Notes under the pieces: model-generated | What the model was told of the DNA's origin: nothing | Database searches by the model: none | Seen by the model: the letters and a program-made list of their open reading frames with translations, nothing else | Source: Saprospiraceae bacterium | GTDB taxonomy: Bacteria; Bacteroidota; Bacteroidia; Chitinophagales; Saprospiraceae | Length of the DNA: 63,975 nucleotides | Assembly (NCBI GenBank): GCA_013001595.1 | Contig: JABDMH010000133.1 | Location: forward strand, 1 to 63,975 | Direction of reading: 5' to 3' | Made by a program: the position numbers and the translations under genes | In this document: one piece after another, positions 1 to 8,719 of the stretch | How positions within the stretch are numbered: position 1 is the first letter of the stretch | Layout: every line of letters begins with the position of its first letter

Positions 1-22
1 GGTTCGAGTCCCGTCCGGACCG
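1..22 (+). tRNA. 3' end of a tRNA, probably tRNA-Asp (partial)
   Basis: The window opens inside a tRNA. A T-loop TTCGAGT (3-9) is followed by the 3' side of the T-stem (CCCGT) and the 3' acceptor strand CCGGACC (15-21), with discriminator G at 22. The following CA is not a full CCA, as is usual in Bacteroidota, where CCA is added enzymatically. The T-arm sequence and G73 match tRNA-Asp of other bacteria as I remember it; the anticodon lies outside the window, so the isotype is an inference. Confidence 0.75.
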
Positions 23-37
23 CAAAACTTTAGAAAG

Positions 38-65
38 CCTTCATACATAGTATGAGGGTTTTTTT
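38..65 (+). terminator. Rho-independent terminator after the tRNA
   Basis: A 9-bp stem (38-46 with 50-58, one G-T pair) encloses a 3-nt loop and is followed directly by seven T residues (59-65). It sits 16 nt after the tRNA 3' end and probably ends that transcript. Confidence 0.85.
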
Positions 66-80
66 GTGCCTTGAAAGTAA

Positions 81-230
81 CTACTCACTTTTTTTAGTAA
101 AACGGGGATGCTCTTCCGGAATCTGATCGCCAGCTAATTGCAGTAATTCAATGGCGTTCAAACACCATTGTGCTGTGTTGTTTGTTGATACTCCTTGTAC
201 TTCATAAACTGGGTTCAATAATTCCGACTT
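81..230 (-). pseudogene. Possible remnant of a coding sequence (C-terminal part)
   Basis: On the minus strand a 49-codon open stretch runs from an in-frame stop (TAA at 231-233) to a TAG at 81-83. It has no start codon of its own. The translation is protein-like (for example ELLNPVYEVQG near its beginning and IPEEHPRFTKK near its end) and looks like the tail of a decayed gene. I do not recognise the family. The rest of 66-414 holds nothing else I can identify apart from the upstream region of the nitrilase gene. Confidence 0.25.
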
Positions 231-414
231 TTAATGGGAAGTTTGGAGCGATGGTGTCCTATGATTGATAGCTGAGTGCAGACGAAGAGTAATTTAGATA
301 TCCCATCAAAAAAAATGGGACATTTGATTGTGATCATCACTGATTACAGGGTGTCTCCAAGAACACTGTACATGGTTTGATTAAAAAATTCAAAGAATTT
401 CTAAACTGAAATTG

Positions 415-2157
415 ATGGAAAAAGTAAGCTTCATTATTACCCTAATCATCGCTCATGCGATTGTTTTTCTTGCGCCAATTCAATCCAGTGGACAAAGCAG
501 TCCTCACCAGAAGGTGAAGATGGCAAGCTTATCTTATGTGCCTGTCAAGTGGGATAAAGCTGCCAACATCGCCACCATCGAGCAACTGGTAGAGGAAGCT
601 GTAGTTGGTGGGGCAGAGTGCATCATCACACCAGAAGGTGGTCTTGAAGGTTATCTGATCAATGTGGTCAATGAAAGTGACGAACCTGTAAAACCTGATC
701 TCGAGAGAAGGTTCAAAGAAATAGCGGAGTCGGAAGAAGGGGAAAATGTGCTGAAAATCAAGGATCTGGCCAGAAAACATGGTGTAGACATCGTGCTCGG
801 ATTTCTGGAGCGTGATGGTGACATATTATACAATACTTCAGCGTGGATCAACGCACAAGGGAAGATCATCCATAAGCACCGAAAAACACAAATGGCTCAA
901 GAGTACTTCACCCCAGAATATTATCATCCCGGAAATGATATTGACGCCTTTGATACCAGATTTGGAAGAATGGGCATCATGATATGTTATGAAAGGCAGG
1001 TGCCCGAGGTGGCCAGGGTGCTGGCTCTAGCAGGAGCCTCTATCATTCTAAATCCTTCATATGGAGGCAGAGGAGAATGGAATAGTACCATGCTGAGGGC
1101 CAGAGCACGCGACAATGATGCCTGGCTGATCTTCACCCACCCAAAACAGACCCTGGTCATCGATGATGGTGGCGAGATGATCGTGTATAAGGACCATGAA
1201 GATGGACCCGGTGTCGTCTTTTTTGACGTGCCACAGGACCTGGCCCCAGGTGACAAACTGGGTAAAAGAAGACCCGAGGTGTTTGCCAAAAAAATTGCGA
1301 CGACGATAGCAGATGAAAAGCAGCCGTTTCCAGGATCGGAAAAAATCAAAGTTGCCTCGGTACAAATACATAGTGTACACAGTATGGATAGTAACGTGAA
1401 TAAGATGATCAAAAAAATCGAACACTGTGCCAGCAGCGGTGTTCAGGTGGCACTATTTCACGAATGCGCCACCACTGGCTATTACACTGAAGACATTCTA
1501 AGGTACACAGAGAAAGACTTCATAGATGCGGAGAGAAGGATTTCCCTTGCATGTAAGGCGCAAGGAATCTATGTAGTGTATGGCAGCCCTTATTATGAGC
1601 AAGGCACTCGATATAATATGGGTATTGTGATCAATGATCAGGGTGAAACAATATACAGGCAAGCAAAGATACAATTGGTGGGAGGTGATGAAGGCTGGGC
1701 CAGACCAGGCACCAGACTGAGCACATTCAAGATAGGTGATAAAACTTGCTCAATGATCATCTGTCACGATTCGCGTTATCCAGAACTGGTCCGTCTGCCG
1801 GTGATGAAGGGATCGCGACTCGTTTTTTATATGTCCAGTGAATCAAATATCACCAGAGAAAGTAAAATCATCCCTTACCGTGCTCAGGTAGTAGCACGAG
1901 CAGTAGAAAACAACGTGTACGTAGTCCAATCGAACGAAGCTCAGAATTTCTCGACGATGGAAGGATCGCATGGACAAAGCCGGATCGTGGCACCAGATGG
2001 TGTCTTGCTTCAAGAGGCATCCATCTTCGGTGAAGACGTCCTGATCGTAGAACTGGACCTGAGTAAATCTAGTGGAGGTCTGGCAAAAAAAAGTCTGCAA
2101 TCAGCCTTGTTCAAGGCTTGGTGGGAAGAAGGATTGAAACTGATCGGAACGCAATAG
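415..2157 (+). CDS. Exported protein with two tandem carbon-nitrogen hydrolase (nitrilase superfamily) domains
   Basis: This 580-residue protein has an N-terminal hydrophobic signal peptide (about residues 4-26) and then two nitrilase/amidase (CN_hydrolase) domains of about 260 residues each. Each domain keeps a full Glu-Lys-Cys triad: E74 (TPEGGLEGY), K157 (HRKTQ), C191 (MICYERQ), and E350 (FHECATTGY), K418 (RQAKIQL), C450 (IICHDSRYPE). Family enzymes hydrolyse nitriles, amides or carbamoyl groups; the substrate here cannot be told. Most members are single-domain cytoplasmic enzymes of about 280 residues, so the tandem exported form is unusual. A TTG at 412 lies just upstream, but the ATG at 415 is the more likely start. 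The gene seems to stand alone. Confidence 0.85.
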   Translation: MEKVSFIITLIIAHAIVFLAPIQSSGQSSPHQKVKMASLSYVPVKWDKAANIATIEQLVEEAVVGGAECIITPEGGLEGYLINVVNESDEPVKPDLERRFKEIAESEEGENVLKIKDLARKHGVDIVLGFLERDGDILYNTSAWINAQGKIIHKHRKTQMAQEYFTPEYYHPGNDIDAFDTRFGRMGIMICYERQVPEVARVLALAGASIILNPSYGGRGEWNSTMLRARARDNDAWLIFTHPKQTLVIDDGGEMIVYKDHEDGPGVVFFDVPQDLAPGDKLGKRRPEVFAKKIATTIADEKQPFPGSEKIKVASVQIHSVHSMDSNVNKMIKKIEHCASSGVQVALFHECATTGYYTEDILRYTEKDFIDAERRISLACKAQGIYVVYGSPYYEQGTRYNMGIVINDQGETIYRQAKIQLVGGDEGWARPGTRLSTFKIGDKTCSMIICHDSRYPELVRLPVMKGSRLVFYMSSESNITRESKIIPYRAQVVARAVENNVYVVQSNEAQNFSTMEGSHGQSRIVAPDGVLLQEASIFGEDVLIVELDLSKSSGGLAKKSLQSALFKAWWEEGLKLIGTQ

Positions 2158-2192
2158 GAATTGATCCATTCCCATTTTTGGACACCGTCAAT

Positions 2193-2391
2193 TTGGCAAA
2201 AAAGGCCAATGACGGGAACACCATGGGCCTTCCTATTTAATACATAAAAAATTACAGCTTTAGGCAAACACCAACTATCAGCCGTAACTGCTGCCAAGTT
2301 CGGCATATGCACCTAGATTTTCTGAGAAAAAATATCAGCCTCCAATATGTAATCCGGGGTAGATGCCACGGGTGTTCACTCCAAATATGCC
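2193..2391 (-). pseudogene. Truncated copy of the outer-membrane barrel gene at 8944-9447, with its terminator
   Basis: The plus-strand sequence from about 2193 to 2391 matches 8889-9084 closely, including the shared stretch TACATAAAAAATTACAGC, the TTA stop complement (2252-2254) and a degenerate version of the terminator hairpin. It corresponds to the last 45 or so codons of the barrel protein. Similarity stops abruptly after the shared CTCCAAATATGCC. Upstream of that no barrel-like frame continues, so this is a dead 3' fragment left by duplication or recombination. Confidence 0.8.
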
Positions 2392-2532
2392 CTCACAGGC
2401 ATAATCGGGCACAATTGGCCTGTTCTTTTCACTTGCACGTCAAAGCTTGGGAGATAAATGCCCAACAAAAACTCGTACCCTTGTCATATATTCCAGATGG
2501 TCTCCCGACTAAAGATTGAGTTTTCAGCAATT

Positions 2533-3018
2533 ATGGATGAAAGAACCCTGCACTCGAGACTAAAAGAGCTACACAAATCCAGCTTTGTCTGGGCGATGCG
2601 TTGCACCGTACAAGATCAGTCTCTGGCAGAAGATGTTTTACAAACGGTCTATTTAAAGATTTTGGAAGGTAAAGCGGTTTTCAAAGGAGGGTCTACCTTT
2701 AAAACATGGTTGTTTTCTGTGATACGATTCACAGCGTTGGATTCGTTGCGGGCCAACCAAATAAGGCTGCTGCGGATTAAGGAGTATGAAGAACAGGTTG
2801 CTGAAGACCATAAACCGATGGCTGGTGAAGGAGAGGACCTGCGAAACAAGTTGACCGCCCTGCCATTGCGTCAGCAGCAAGTGCTGGAACTGAGGTTCTT
2901 CCATGCAATGACCCTAAAGGAGATTGCACAGGTGCTGGAAATTTCGATTGGATCGGTACGGCAACACTATGACCGCGGTAAAAAGAGGATGCGCATATTA
3001 CTCATTGATAAATCTTGA
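2533..3018 (+). CDS. ECF-type sigma-70 family RNA polymerase sigma factor
   Basis: The protein has 161 residues from the ATG at 2533; an in-frame ATG at 2458 would add 25 residues outside the normal family boundary. It contains region 2 (LAEDVLQTVYLKI, FKTWLFSVIRFTALD) and region 4 with a helix-turn-helix (LPLRQQQVLELRFFHAMTLKEIAQVLEIS, shown here only as landmarks around residues 108-140), followed by SVRQHYDRGKKRM. ECF sigma factors direct RNA polymerase to stress or envelope regulons and are usually held by an anti-sigma partner. A membrane protein gene starts 4 nt downstream and a periplasmic LTxxQ-type protein follows, so the three are probably one regulatory operon. Confidence 0.9.
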   Translation: MDERTLHSRLKELHKSSFVWAMRCTVQDQSLAEDVLQTVYLKILEGKAVFKGGSTFKTWLFSVIRFTALDSLRANQIRLLRIKEYEEQVAEDHKPMAGEGEDLRNKLTALPLRQQQVLELRFFHAMTLKEIAQVLEISIGSVRQHYDRGKKRMRILLIDKS

Positions 3019-3022
3019 TGAA

Positions 3023-3403
3023 ATGGAAAATGATGATAAAGACTTAGAAAAGATTATTCGAGAGATAGATGAGGGTGTTAGCCGGCATGCTCCACCATTT
3101 GAAGCTGTCTGGAATGCGGCCCAAGAAAGAAAGCTCCAACATGGAAAGAAAAGACGATTTCAGTGGCTCGCGATGGCTGCATCGCTGGCGATCTTGACGG
3201 TATGCATATTTCTCATCTACAATCATTCGGACCGGATTTCACGAATTGGCAAGACACAACCATTGTCGGAATGGCGATCACCCACAGATGTATTACTAGA
3301 TTACCCTTCTTCATTCTCATTACACGTCATAAAGTCATCACCCACAGATGCGCTCCTTCGTGTGGGAAAACTTGATATCACTGATGGTCAAGAGGATTCT
3401 TAA
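3023..3403 (+). CDS. Putative anti-sigma factor with one membrane segment
   Basis: The 126-residue product has an acidic, helical cytoplasmic N-terminus (DDKDLEKIIREIDEG), a single transmembrane helix (about residues 51-69, WLAMAASLAILTVCIFLIY) and a short extracytoplasmic tail. Its size, layout and position 4 nt after the sigma factor gene fit an anti-sigma factor that binds sigma at the inner face of the membrane. No zinc-binding ZAS motif (HxxxCxxC) is visible, so it would be a non-ZAS type. The tail contains two copies of a SPTD(V/A)LL motif, encoded by an exact 14-bp direct repeat (3277-3290 and 3337-3350). The function is inferred from context and topology only. Confidence 0.65.
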   Translation: MENDDKDLEKIIREIDEGVSRHAPPFEAVWNAAQERKLQHGKKRRFQWLAMAASLAILTVCIFLIYNHSDRISRIGKTQPLSEWRSPTDVLLDYPSSFSLHVIKSSPTDALLRVGKLDITDGQEDS

Positions 3404-3437
3404 AATTCATATTGATTAAACGAAAAAATTAAAAGAC

Positions 3438-3860
3438 ATGTTAGCTAGATTAGTATTTTGCTTGATTATTGGAATTGCTTTTACCTCAGCCTGGGCACAA
3501 GATACCAAGGGTGCAGTTGATCCTTTGCATGATTATTTACTACCCCCCGAATTTATTATTGAGCATCAGAAGGTCATCGATCTCTCTGCCGAGCAAAAAG
3601 AGTCAATTAGGGAAGTGGTAAAAACCTCACAATCGAATTTCTTTGACCTTCAGTGGGATCTGAAAGAACAGATGGATCAATTTACTTCTTTCTTGTCAGC
3701 CGAGCGTGTCGACGAGAATAAAGCACTACAGCAGCTGGATAAAGTGTTGGGCATCGAATCTAAAATTAAAATAGCACAAATGACCCTCATGATTCGTGTC
3801 AAAAATACCTTGACCCCAATACAACAGAAGAAATTGAAAGAGATCAGGGCCGGATCCTGA
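3438..3860 (+). CDS. Periplasmic LTxxQ/Spy-CnrX-like helical protein
   Basis: The 140-residue protein starts with a clear signal peptide ending at AWAQ (about residue 21). The mature part is all-helical and carries two LTxxQ-like motifs, LSAEQ (about residue 52) and LTPIQ (about residue 126), as in Spy, CpxP and the metal sensor CnrX. These proteins act in the periplasm as chaperones or as sensors that relieve an anti-sigma factor. The arrangement sigma factor, membrane anti-sigma, periplasmic LTxxQ protein mirrors the cnrYXH logic. No histidine- or methionine-rich metal site stands out, so the sensed signal is unknown. Confidence 0.7.
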   Translation: MLARLVFCLIIGIAFTSAWAQDTKGAVDPLHDYLLPPEFIIEHQKVIDLSAEQKESIREVVKTSQSNFFDLQWDLKEQMDQFTSFLSAERVDENKALQQLDKVLGIESKIKIAQMTLMIRVKNTLTPIQQKKLKEIRAGS

Positions 3861-4100
3861 GCCCAGTTCATTCCAGCACGAAGGGTGTTTCTACTGTAAT
3901 CAATCTTCGATTTGTCGCTAAAAGATACCTCGAGTAGGCCTGGCTTGATACAACCCGAAGGGATCTAAATGACACCTTGTACAGTCCTGATATTTGCCGA
4001 GTTATAAAGATTTACTATCGGCCTAAAGTGCATTTTATTGCGCAAAAGAGTGAAAATATCGGAATTAATAGTTGGGGACATTCCTCATTGACACAAAAAT

Positions 4101-4431
4101 GGAAAGAAGGTAGTGACAGATTATCGATGGAAATCTGTATGAGGGATTGTCATGATTTTATTAAAAGATCCCGCCAATCCGAGGGTCGGTACTTAAACTA
4201 AACCCGGGTTTTACCCGGGGCCATTATTTTGTTAGACCCTGTCAGGGTCTGTCATAGGTAGCGAATACATCTTTTGAAAAAACGGAGAGAGAGGAGTGAC
4301 AGATAATAGAATGAAATCTGTATGAAGCATTGTCACGATTCTAATCCAAAAATCCCGCCACTCCGAGGGTTGATATTTAACTGACCCCTGGTTTTACTCG
4401 GTGCAAAAGATATTAGACCCCGAATGGGTCT
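4101..4431. repeat. Two diverged direct copies of a ~150-bp hairpin-bearing intergenic element
   Basis: Copy A (4101-4250) and copy B (about 4283-4431) align along their length at roughly 70-75% identity by eye. Shared blocks include GTGACAGAT, AAATCTGTATGA, ATCCCGCCA, TCCGAGGGT and a terminal hairpin. Copy A has a perfect stem-loop CCCGGGT-TTT-ACCCGGG (4203-4219) and a terminal hairpin AGACCCT-GTC-AGGGTCT (4234-4250). Copy B keeps the terminal hairpin (4415-4420 with 4426-4431) and a weaker first one. No open frame is shared by both copies. The rest of the 820-bp gap (3861-4682) shows no gene. Confidence 0.7.
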
Positions 4432-4682
4432 TTAGAGATTCCCAATCAAAAAGAAACCGGGACTTTCCGAATAGGAATTCTGTCAACTGGCCATAATCAA
4501 ATAAATAGCTGTGGACCGAATATTTTGTCATAAGTAGCGGATCCAAGTGGCTGTTCTTTGCAATATCAATCTTTGAATTAAGACAAAATATTTTTGGCTA
4601 GGTCTGTCCTGCGAAATCGAAGGTCTAGCCCGATTTTTACCTGTTGTCATATATCTACCTAGTATTTTTCGACTAATAGGAA

Positions 4683-6446
4683 ATGAACATAAATATGAAC
4701 CGGAGAGCATTACTTTCAATTTTAGATAGTCGTGATAAAGTTGCAGGAGAGACTACCACTACTCCTCCTGCTTTCAGTGGGTTAGAACCTTATCGTGGTC
4801 CCTGGACTGACCGGCAGTCGGCGCATTTATTACGTCGGTGCATGTTCGGTCCATCTCCCGGGCAAATTGAGGAGGTAACAGTTTTGGGACTCGACCAAAG
4901 TATTAAGGAACTGATGGAGCGCCCCGAACTGCCGACCACGGGACCTAGGAATCCGGGAAAAATAAAACTTAACAATAGATTGGTTCCTGTGGATGAATCC
5001 TTTGTCGCTGAGAACGAACCCTGGGTCTGGAAGCAAGAGAGGAAATGGATGATGGGTGCTTTGCCTCAAAATCAGGAAAAGTTTGTGAATGTACTGAATG
5101 CCCGGGCGCAAAGTCTGCGCAGCTGGAAGGTGGAGAGCATCTTTAAAGAAGGCATCAGTATTTATGAGAAGATGACCTTGTTTTGGAATAATCATTTTTC
5201 GGTTGTTCCCGAAAATCCACCGCTACATTTTTTCAACAACATCACATTGCTTGAAAATGCGCTGGGCAACTTTCGTGACATTGTCAAAAAAATGACCATC
5301 GATCCGGCAATGCTCATATTTCTAAATGGAAATGAAAATACGGCCAAGGCACCGAACGAGAATTTTGCCCGTGAGCTATTCGAATTATTCACTATTGGTA
5401 AGGGTGATCAGGTGTCCCCGGGAGACTACTCCAACTATACCGAGACTGATATTCGAGAAGCTGCTCGGGTCCTCACGGGCTGGATCATTGATTTTTCTCA
5501 TTTGGTGGAGAATGACCAGTCAATGATCGAATTATCCACAGATGCCCTAATCCACTTTAATGCCAAAACGCACGATGCGGGAGACAAGCATTTCTCTGCT
5601 CGCTTCAATAATCAGATAATCTCTAATAGCGGACCGGATGAATACTTGGCTCTAGTCGATATGATACTTTCGCAGCCAGAATGCGCACGTTTTATCTGTC
5701 GCAAATTATATCGATGGTTTGTTTACTATGATATTTCTACAGAGGTGGAAGATCGCATTATAGAACCATTGGCAACATTACTGGTAGATAATGACTACGA
5801 AATCAATCCCGTGCTTACCGTCTTATTAAAAAGTGAGCACTTCTTTGAGTCGATGCATTTTGGAGGGATGATAAAAAATCCTTACGATTTTCTGGCCTCC
5901 ATGATGAAACCTTTCCAGGCTCAAAAAAATGAACCTGATGATCCATACCTAAAGTTCTTATTCTATTTGGAGATTTATCACCTGGCCGCTGGCCAGCAAA
6001 TGGCCTATTTTACCCCGCCCAGTGTGGCTGGATGGAAAGCCTATTACCAGGCACCTCTTTTCTACCGCACCTGGATCAATGCGAGCACTTTGAACCTTAG
6101 AATGACAATTACCCGGGGCTTGTCTTTGTCTGTACATCCGGATGGAATTCAGCAGGGTTTGAGTCTTGATGTGTTATCCCTGCTTGAGCTTCTAAAGAAT
6201 GTTGAAGATCCAAATGAACTGGTAACTAATTTGAGTAGACTATTCTTCGCCCAGGAGATTACCCAGGATCAAAGGGATTATTTAAAAGGTATTCTTATTC
6301 CTGGGTTGCCCGACTTCGAATGGACCGTGGAGTACAGCAATCACCTAAATGATCCGGAAAACCGTGATCTAAGCCTGAGCGTCGAATTAAAAATTCGGCA
6401 ATTAATTCATGCATTATTGACGATGCCGGAATTTTATTTGAGTTAA
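4683..6446 (+). CDS. DUF1800 domain-containing protein
   Basis: This 587-residue protein matches the DUF1800 family: WTDRQSAHLLRRCMFGP near the N-terminus, NENFARELFELFTIG and DIREAARVLTGW in the middle, and PPSVAGWKAYYQ toward the C-terminus. DUF1800 proteins are widespread in Bacteroidota and Planctomycetota and nearly always sit next to a DUF1501 gene, as here (22 nt downstream). Their biochemical role is unknown; export of the pair is assumed. No classical signal peptide is seen at this start; an in-frame ATG at 4695 is an alternative. Confidence 0.9.
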   Translation: MNINMNRRALLSILDSRDKVAGETTTTPPAFSGLEPYRGPWTDRQSAHLLRRCMFGPSPGQIEEVTVLGLDQSIKELMERPELPTTGPRNPGKIKLNNRLVPVDESFVAENEPWVWKQERKWMMGALPQNQEKFVNVLNARAQSLRSWKVESIFKEGISIYEKMTLFWNNHFSVVPENPPLHFFNNITLLENALGNFRDIVKKMTIDPAMLIFLNGNENTAKAPNENFARELFELFTIGKGDQVSPGDYSNYTETDIREAARVLTGWIIDFSHLVENDQSMIELSTDALIHFNAKTHDAGDKHFSARFNNQIISNSGPDEYLALVDMILSQPECARFICRKLYRWFVYYDISTEVEDRIIEPLATLLVDNDYEINPVLTVLLKSEHFFESMHFGGMIKNPYDFLASMMKPFQAQKNEPDDPYLKFLFYLEIYHLAAGQQMAYFTPPSVAGWKAYYQAPLFYRTWINASTLNLRMTITRGLSLSVHPDGIQQGLSLDVLSLLELLKNVEDPNELVTNLSRLFFAQEITQDQRDYLKGILIPGLPDFEWTVEYSNHLNDPENRDLSLSVELKIRQLIHALLTMPEFYLS

Positions 6447-6467
6447 TGTCACATAATTCATAAACCT

Positions 6468-8030
6468 ATGAAAAGAAGAAAGTTTATTACCGATGCAAGT
6501 CTTTATTCGACCACGATGTCGCTGGTTATGTCGGGGTCGAAGGTCGGCATTTTGCCACAGTCTCCACTTTTACGGGCGATGAATATGGCCACAGATAAAG
6601 TGCTTGTGCTGGTTCAGTTACAGGGTGGCAATGATGGCTTGAATACCTTGGTGCCCCTGGATCACTATGCTCAACTGGAGCGCCATCGCGGTAATTTATT
6701 GCCACGCGAAGATAAATTATTGAACCTAGATGGTCATGCCATCGGCATGCACCCGGCACTGGGAGGAATCAAAAGACTTTTTGAAGAAGGAAAACTTAGT
6801 GTGGTACACGGTGTCGGTTATCCGAATCAAAACAGGTCACACTTTCGTTCCATGGATATCTGGTCTTCCGGATCCGATGCTAATGCGTATGATACCCGTG
6901 GCTGGTTGGGCAAATATTTGGAAACACTACATAACGATTATCCAGAAGGCTATCCAGGTGTGACAAATCCCGACCCGATTGCAATCACCATGGGAGCAAT
7001 TGTCTCTGAAACTTGTCAGGGTCGCGCTGCAAATTTTGGTATCTCGGTAAATGATCCCTTTGGTTTATCTCCACTGGTTACCGGTGTGGCTGGTGTGACA
7101 CCAGATAACTTTTACGGACAGGAACTTGATTTTGTCCGTGAGGAAATTGAAAAGACCAATGCTTATACAGAAGCTATTACTCGGGCCGCAACGTTGGGTC
7201 AAAGTAAAGTAGATTATCCCACCAGTCCATTTGCGTCGCAATTAAGTAACGTGGCTACGCTTATTTCCGGTGGATTAGAGACCAGCATTTATGTATGCTC
7301 TATCGGAGGATTCGATACCCATGCTCGTCAGGTAGAGAAGGGAGATGCTTTGACCGGGTTACATGCGGAGTTGTTATCAGAACTGGATGCAGCCATTGCC
7401 GCATTTCAGGAAGATTTGAGGGAGTTGGGATTGGAAGATCGGGTGCTCGGTATGACATTTTCAGAGTTTGGCCGGCAGATCCGGTCTAATGAAAGTTTGG
7501 GTACGGATCATGGATCTGCGGCACCACTTTTTCTATTTGGCGCTTGTGTTCAAAGTGGCTTTTATGGCCAGATTCCAGAAATTCTTGATGAGGTTGCCCC
7601 ACAGGAAGGGGTAGCTTTGCAGACGGATTTTCGCGATGTCTATGGAACGGTTCTACAACAATGGTTTGGAGTGCAGGAGGATGCAGTGCGAAAATTCCTC
7701 TACAATGAATTCATGCCCCTACCACTCCTTGGAAACTGTCAATCAACCGCTGTCTCCAAGTCAATAGGTAAAGTAGATTTCACTGTTTTCCCTAATCCAT
7801 TTACCGAATATTTCCAAGTGACCATCGATGGTGATCAGTCTAAAGGTCAACTTAGTGTATTTGATGCCCAGGGAGCAGAAATTTCGACGGTTTTACTCGA
7901 GAAGTTGCGAGCTGGCAGCCATCCCGTCACGATTGATCTGAGCCATTATCCGGACGGAAACTACTTTGTTCACTATAAATCAAGCGCCGGGCAAGCCACA
8001 AAATCAGCAGTTAAAATCAGCAGTAATTGA
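6468..8030 (+). CDS. DUF1501 domain-containing protein with T9SS sorting domain
   Basis: The 520-residue product begins with a twin-arginine-like motif (KRRKFITDAS), typical of DUF1501 proteins, which are distant sulfatase/alkaline-phosphatase-fold proteins. Landmarks are VQLQGGNDGLNTLVP, HPALGGIKRLFEEGKL, NQNRSHFRSMDIW, GGFDTHARQ and FSEFGRQIRSN with DHGSAAPLFLFG. The last 80 residues form a type IX secretion sorting domain (VFPNPFTEYFQVTIDG, then LSVFDAQG and the PDGNYFVHY strand), so the protein is probably secreted or surface-attached through T9SS. It is co-transcribed with the DUF1800 gene. The substrate is unknown. Confidence 0.92.
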   Translation: MKRRKFITDASLYSTTMSLVMSGSKVGILPQSPLLRAMNMATDKVLVLVQLQGGNDGLNTLVPLDHYAQLERHRGNLLPREDKLLNLDGHAIGMHPALGGIKRLFEEGKLSVVHGVGYPNQNRSHFRSMDIWSSGSDANAYDTRGWLGKYLETLHNDYPEGYPGVTNPDPIAITMGAIVSETCQGRAANFGISVNDPFGLSPLVTGVAGVTPDNFYGQELDFVREEIEKTNAYTEAITRAATLGQSKVDYPTSPFASQLSNVATLISGGLETSIYVCSIGGFDTHARQVEKGDALTGLHAELLSELDAAIAAFQEDLRELGLEDRVLGMTFSEFGRQIRSNESLGTDHGSAAPLFLFGACVQSGFYGQIPEILDEVAPQEGVALQTDFRDVYGTVLQQWFGVQEDAVRKFLYNEFMPLPLLGNCQSTAVSKSIGKVDFTVFPNPFTEYFQVTIDGDQSKGQLSVFDAQGAEISTVLLEKLRAGSHPVTIDLSHYPDGNYFVHYKSSAGQATKSAVKISSN

Positions 8031-8131
8031 GCCAAATTACTGTCGTCAAAACTTGCTTGTTGGCACTGGTAAAATAATGGATTTGTAGGTATTTATCAAA
8101 ATAGGGACCAAAAAAGATCTTATGATGGAAT

Positions 8132-8719
8132 TCATTTCTTCCGCATTTCAATCTCAACCTCCATTTCCATCCGGTCGGGTTCGGAAAATTGACAGGGTTC
8201 CAGTTTTATGATGTCAAAGAGCGTAGAAAATAAAGTCAGGTAATCGCTAGTCGAGCCACCGTACGGTGGACGGTTGTCATACATGGGCACACTAAACAGT
8301 ACTCCTTTCAAAAGACCATTTTGCCCAAGTATTTCATGCATTTTCTTAGCATATGCCTCTCTTTGTGCAGGGTATAATGCACAAAAGAATGTCTGTTCAA
8401 GAATCAGATCATACTGATCTTTTAGGTCAAAAAAATCACGTTGCAGTAATTGTGCTTTGGGGAAATCAGGGTATTTCTTGGCGAAGTTGTCCAATGGTGA
8501 TTTAGCCCAATCCAGCAGATATACATTTTTGAATCCCCGCTCCCACAGATAAGCGACTTCAAATCCGTTGCCAGCCCCAGGTACTAAAATCCGGGCATCC
8601 TTATGCTCTAGCCCATCGATGATCACCTTCATGGCACCTGATATATGGCCTAAATCCCAGCCGGTGTATCCTTGCTTATAGCGTTCTTCCCAACTGTCAG
8701 CTGATAGTAATTTCTCCAT
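8132..8719 (-). CDS. SAM-dependent methyltransferase of the TPMT family
   Basis: The 195-residue protein shows the thiopurine S-methyltransferase-type Rossmann fold: WEERYKQGYTGWDLG at the N-terminus, the SAM-binding glycine loop LVPGAGNGFEVAYL (about residues 45-58), LLDWAKSPL, DLILEQTFFCAL and the PPYGGS motif near residue 155. Bacterial members methylate thiols, halides, selenium or tellurium species. Length fits the family. The gene is convergent with the DUF1501 gene and seems monocistronic. The natural substrate cannot be deduced. Confidence 0.88.
   Translation of the reverse strand: MEKLLSADSWEERYKQGYTGWDLGHISGAMKVIIDGLEHKDARILVPGAGNGFEVAYLWERGFKNVYLLDWAKSPLDNFAKKYPDFPKAQLLQRDFFDLKDQYDLILEQTFFCALYPAQREAYAKKMHEILGQNGLLKGVLFSVPMYDNRPPYGGSTSDYLTLFSTLFDIIKLEPCQFSEPDRMEMEVEIEMRKK

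Noticed and set aside
3977-4201. 74-codon frame overlapping the first hairpin element
   Set aside because: The second copy of the element has no matching frame, so the frame is incidental.
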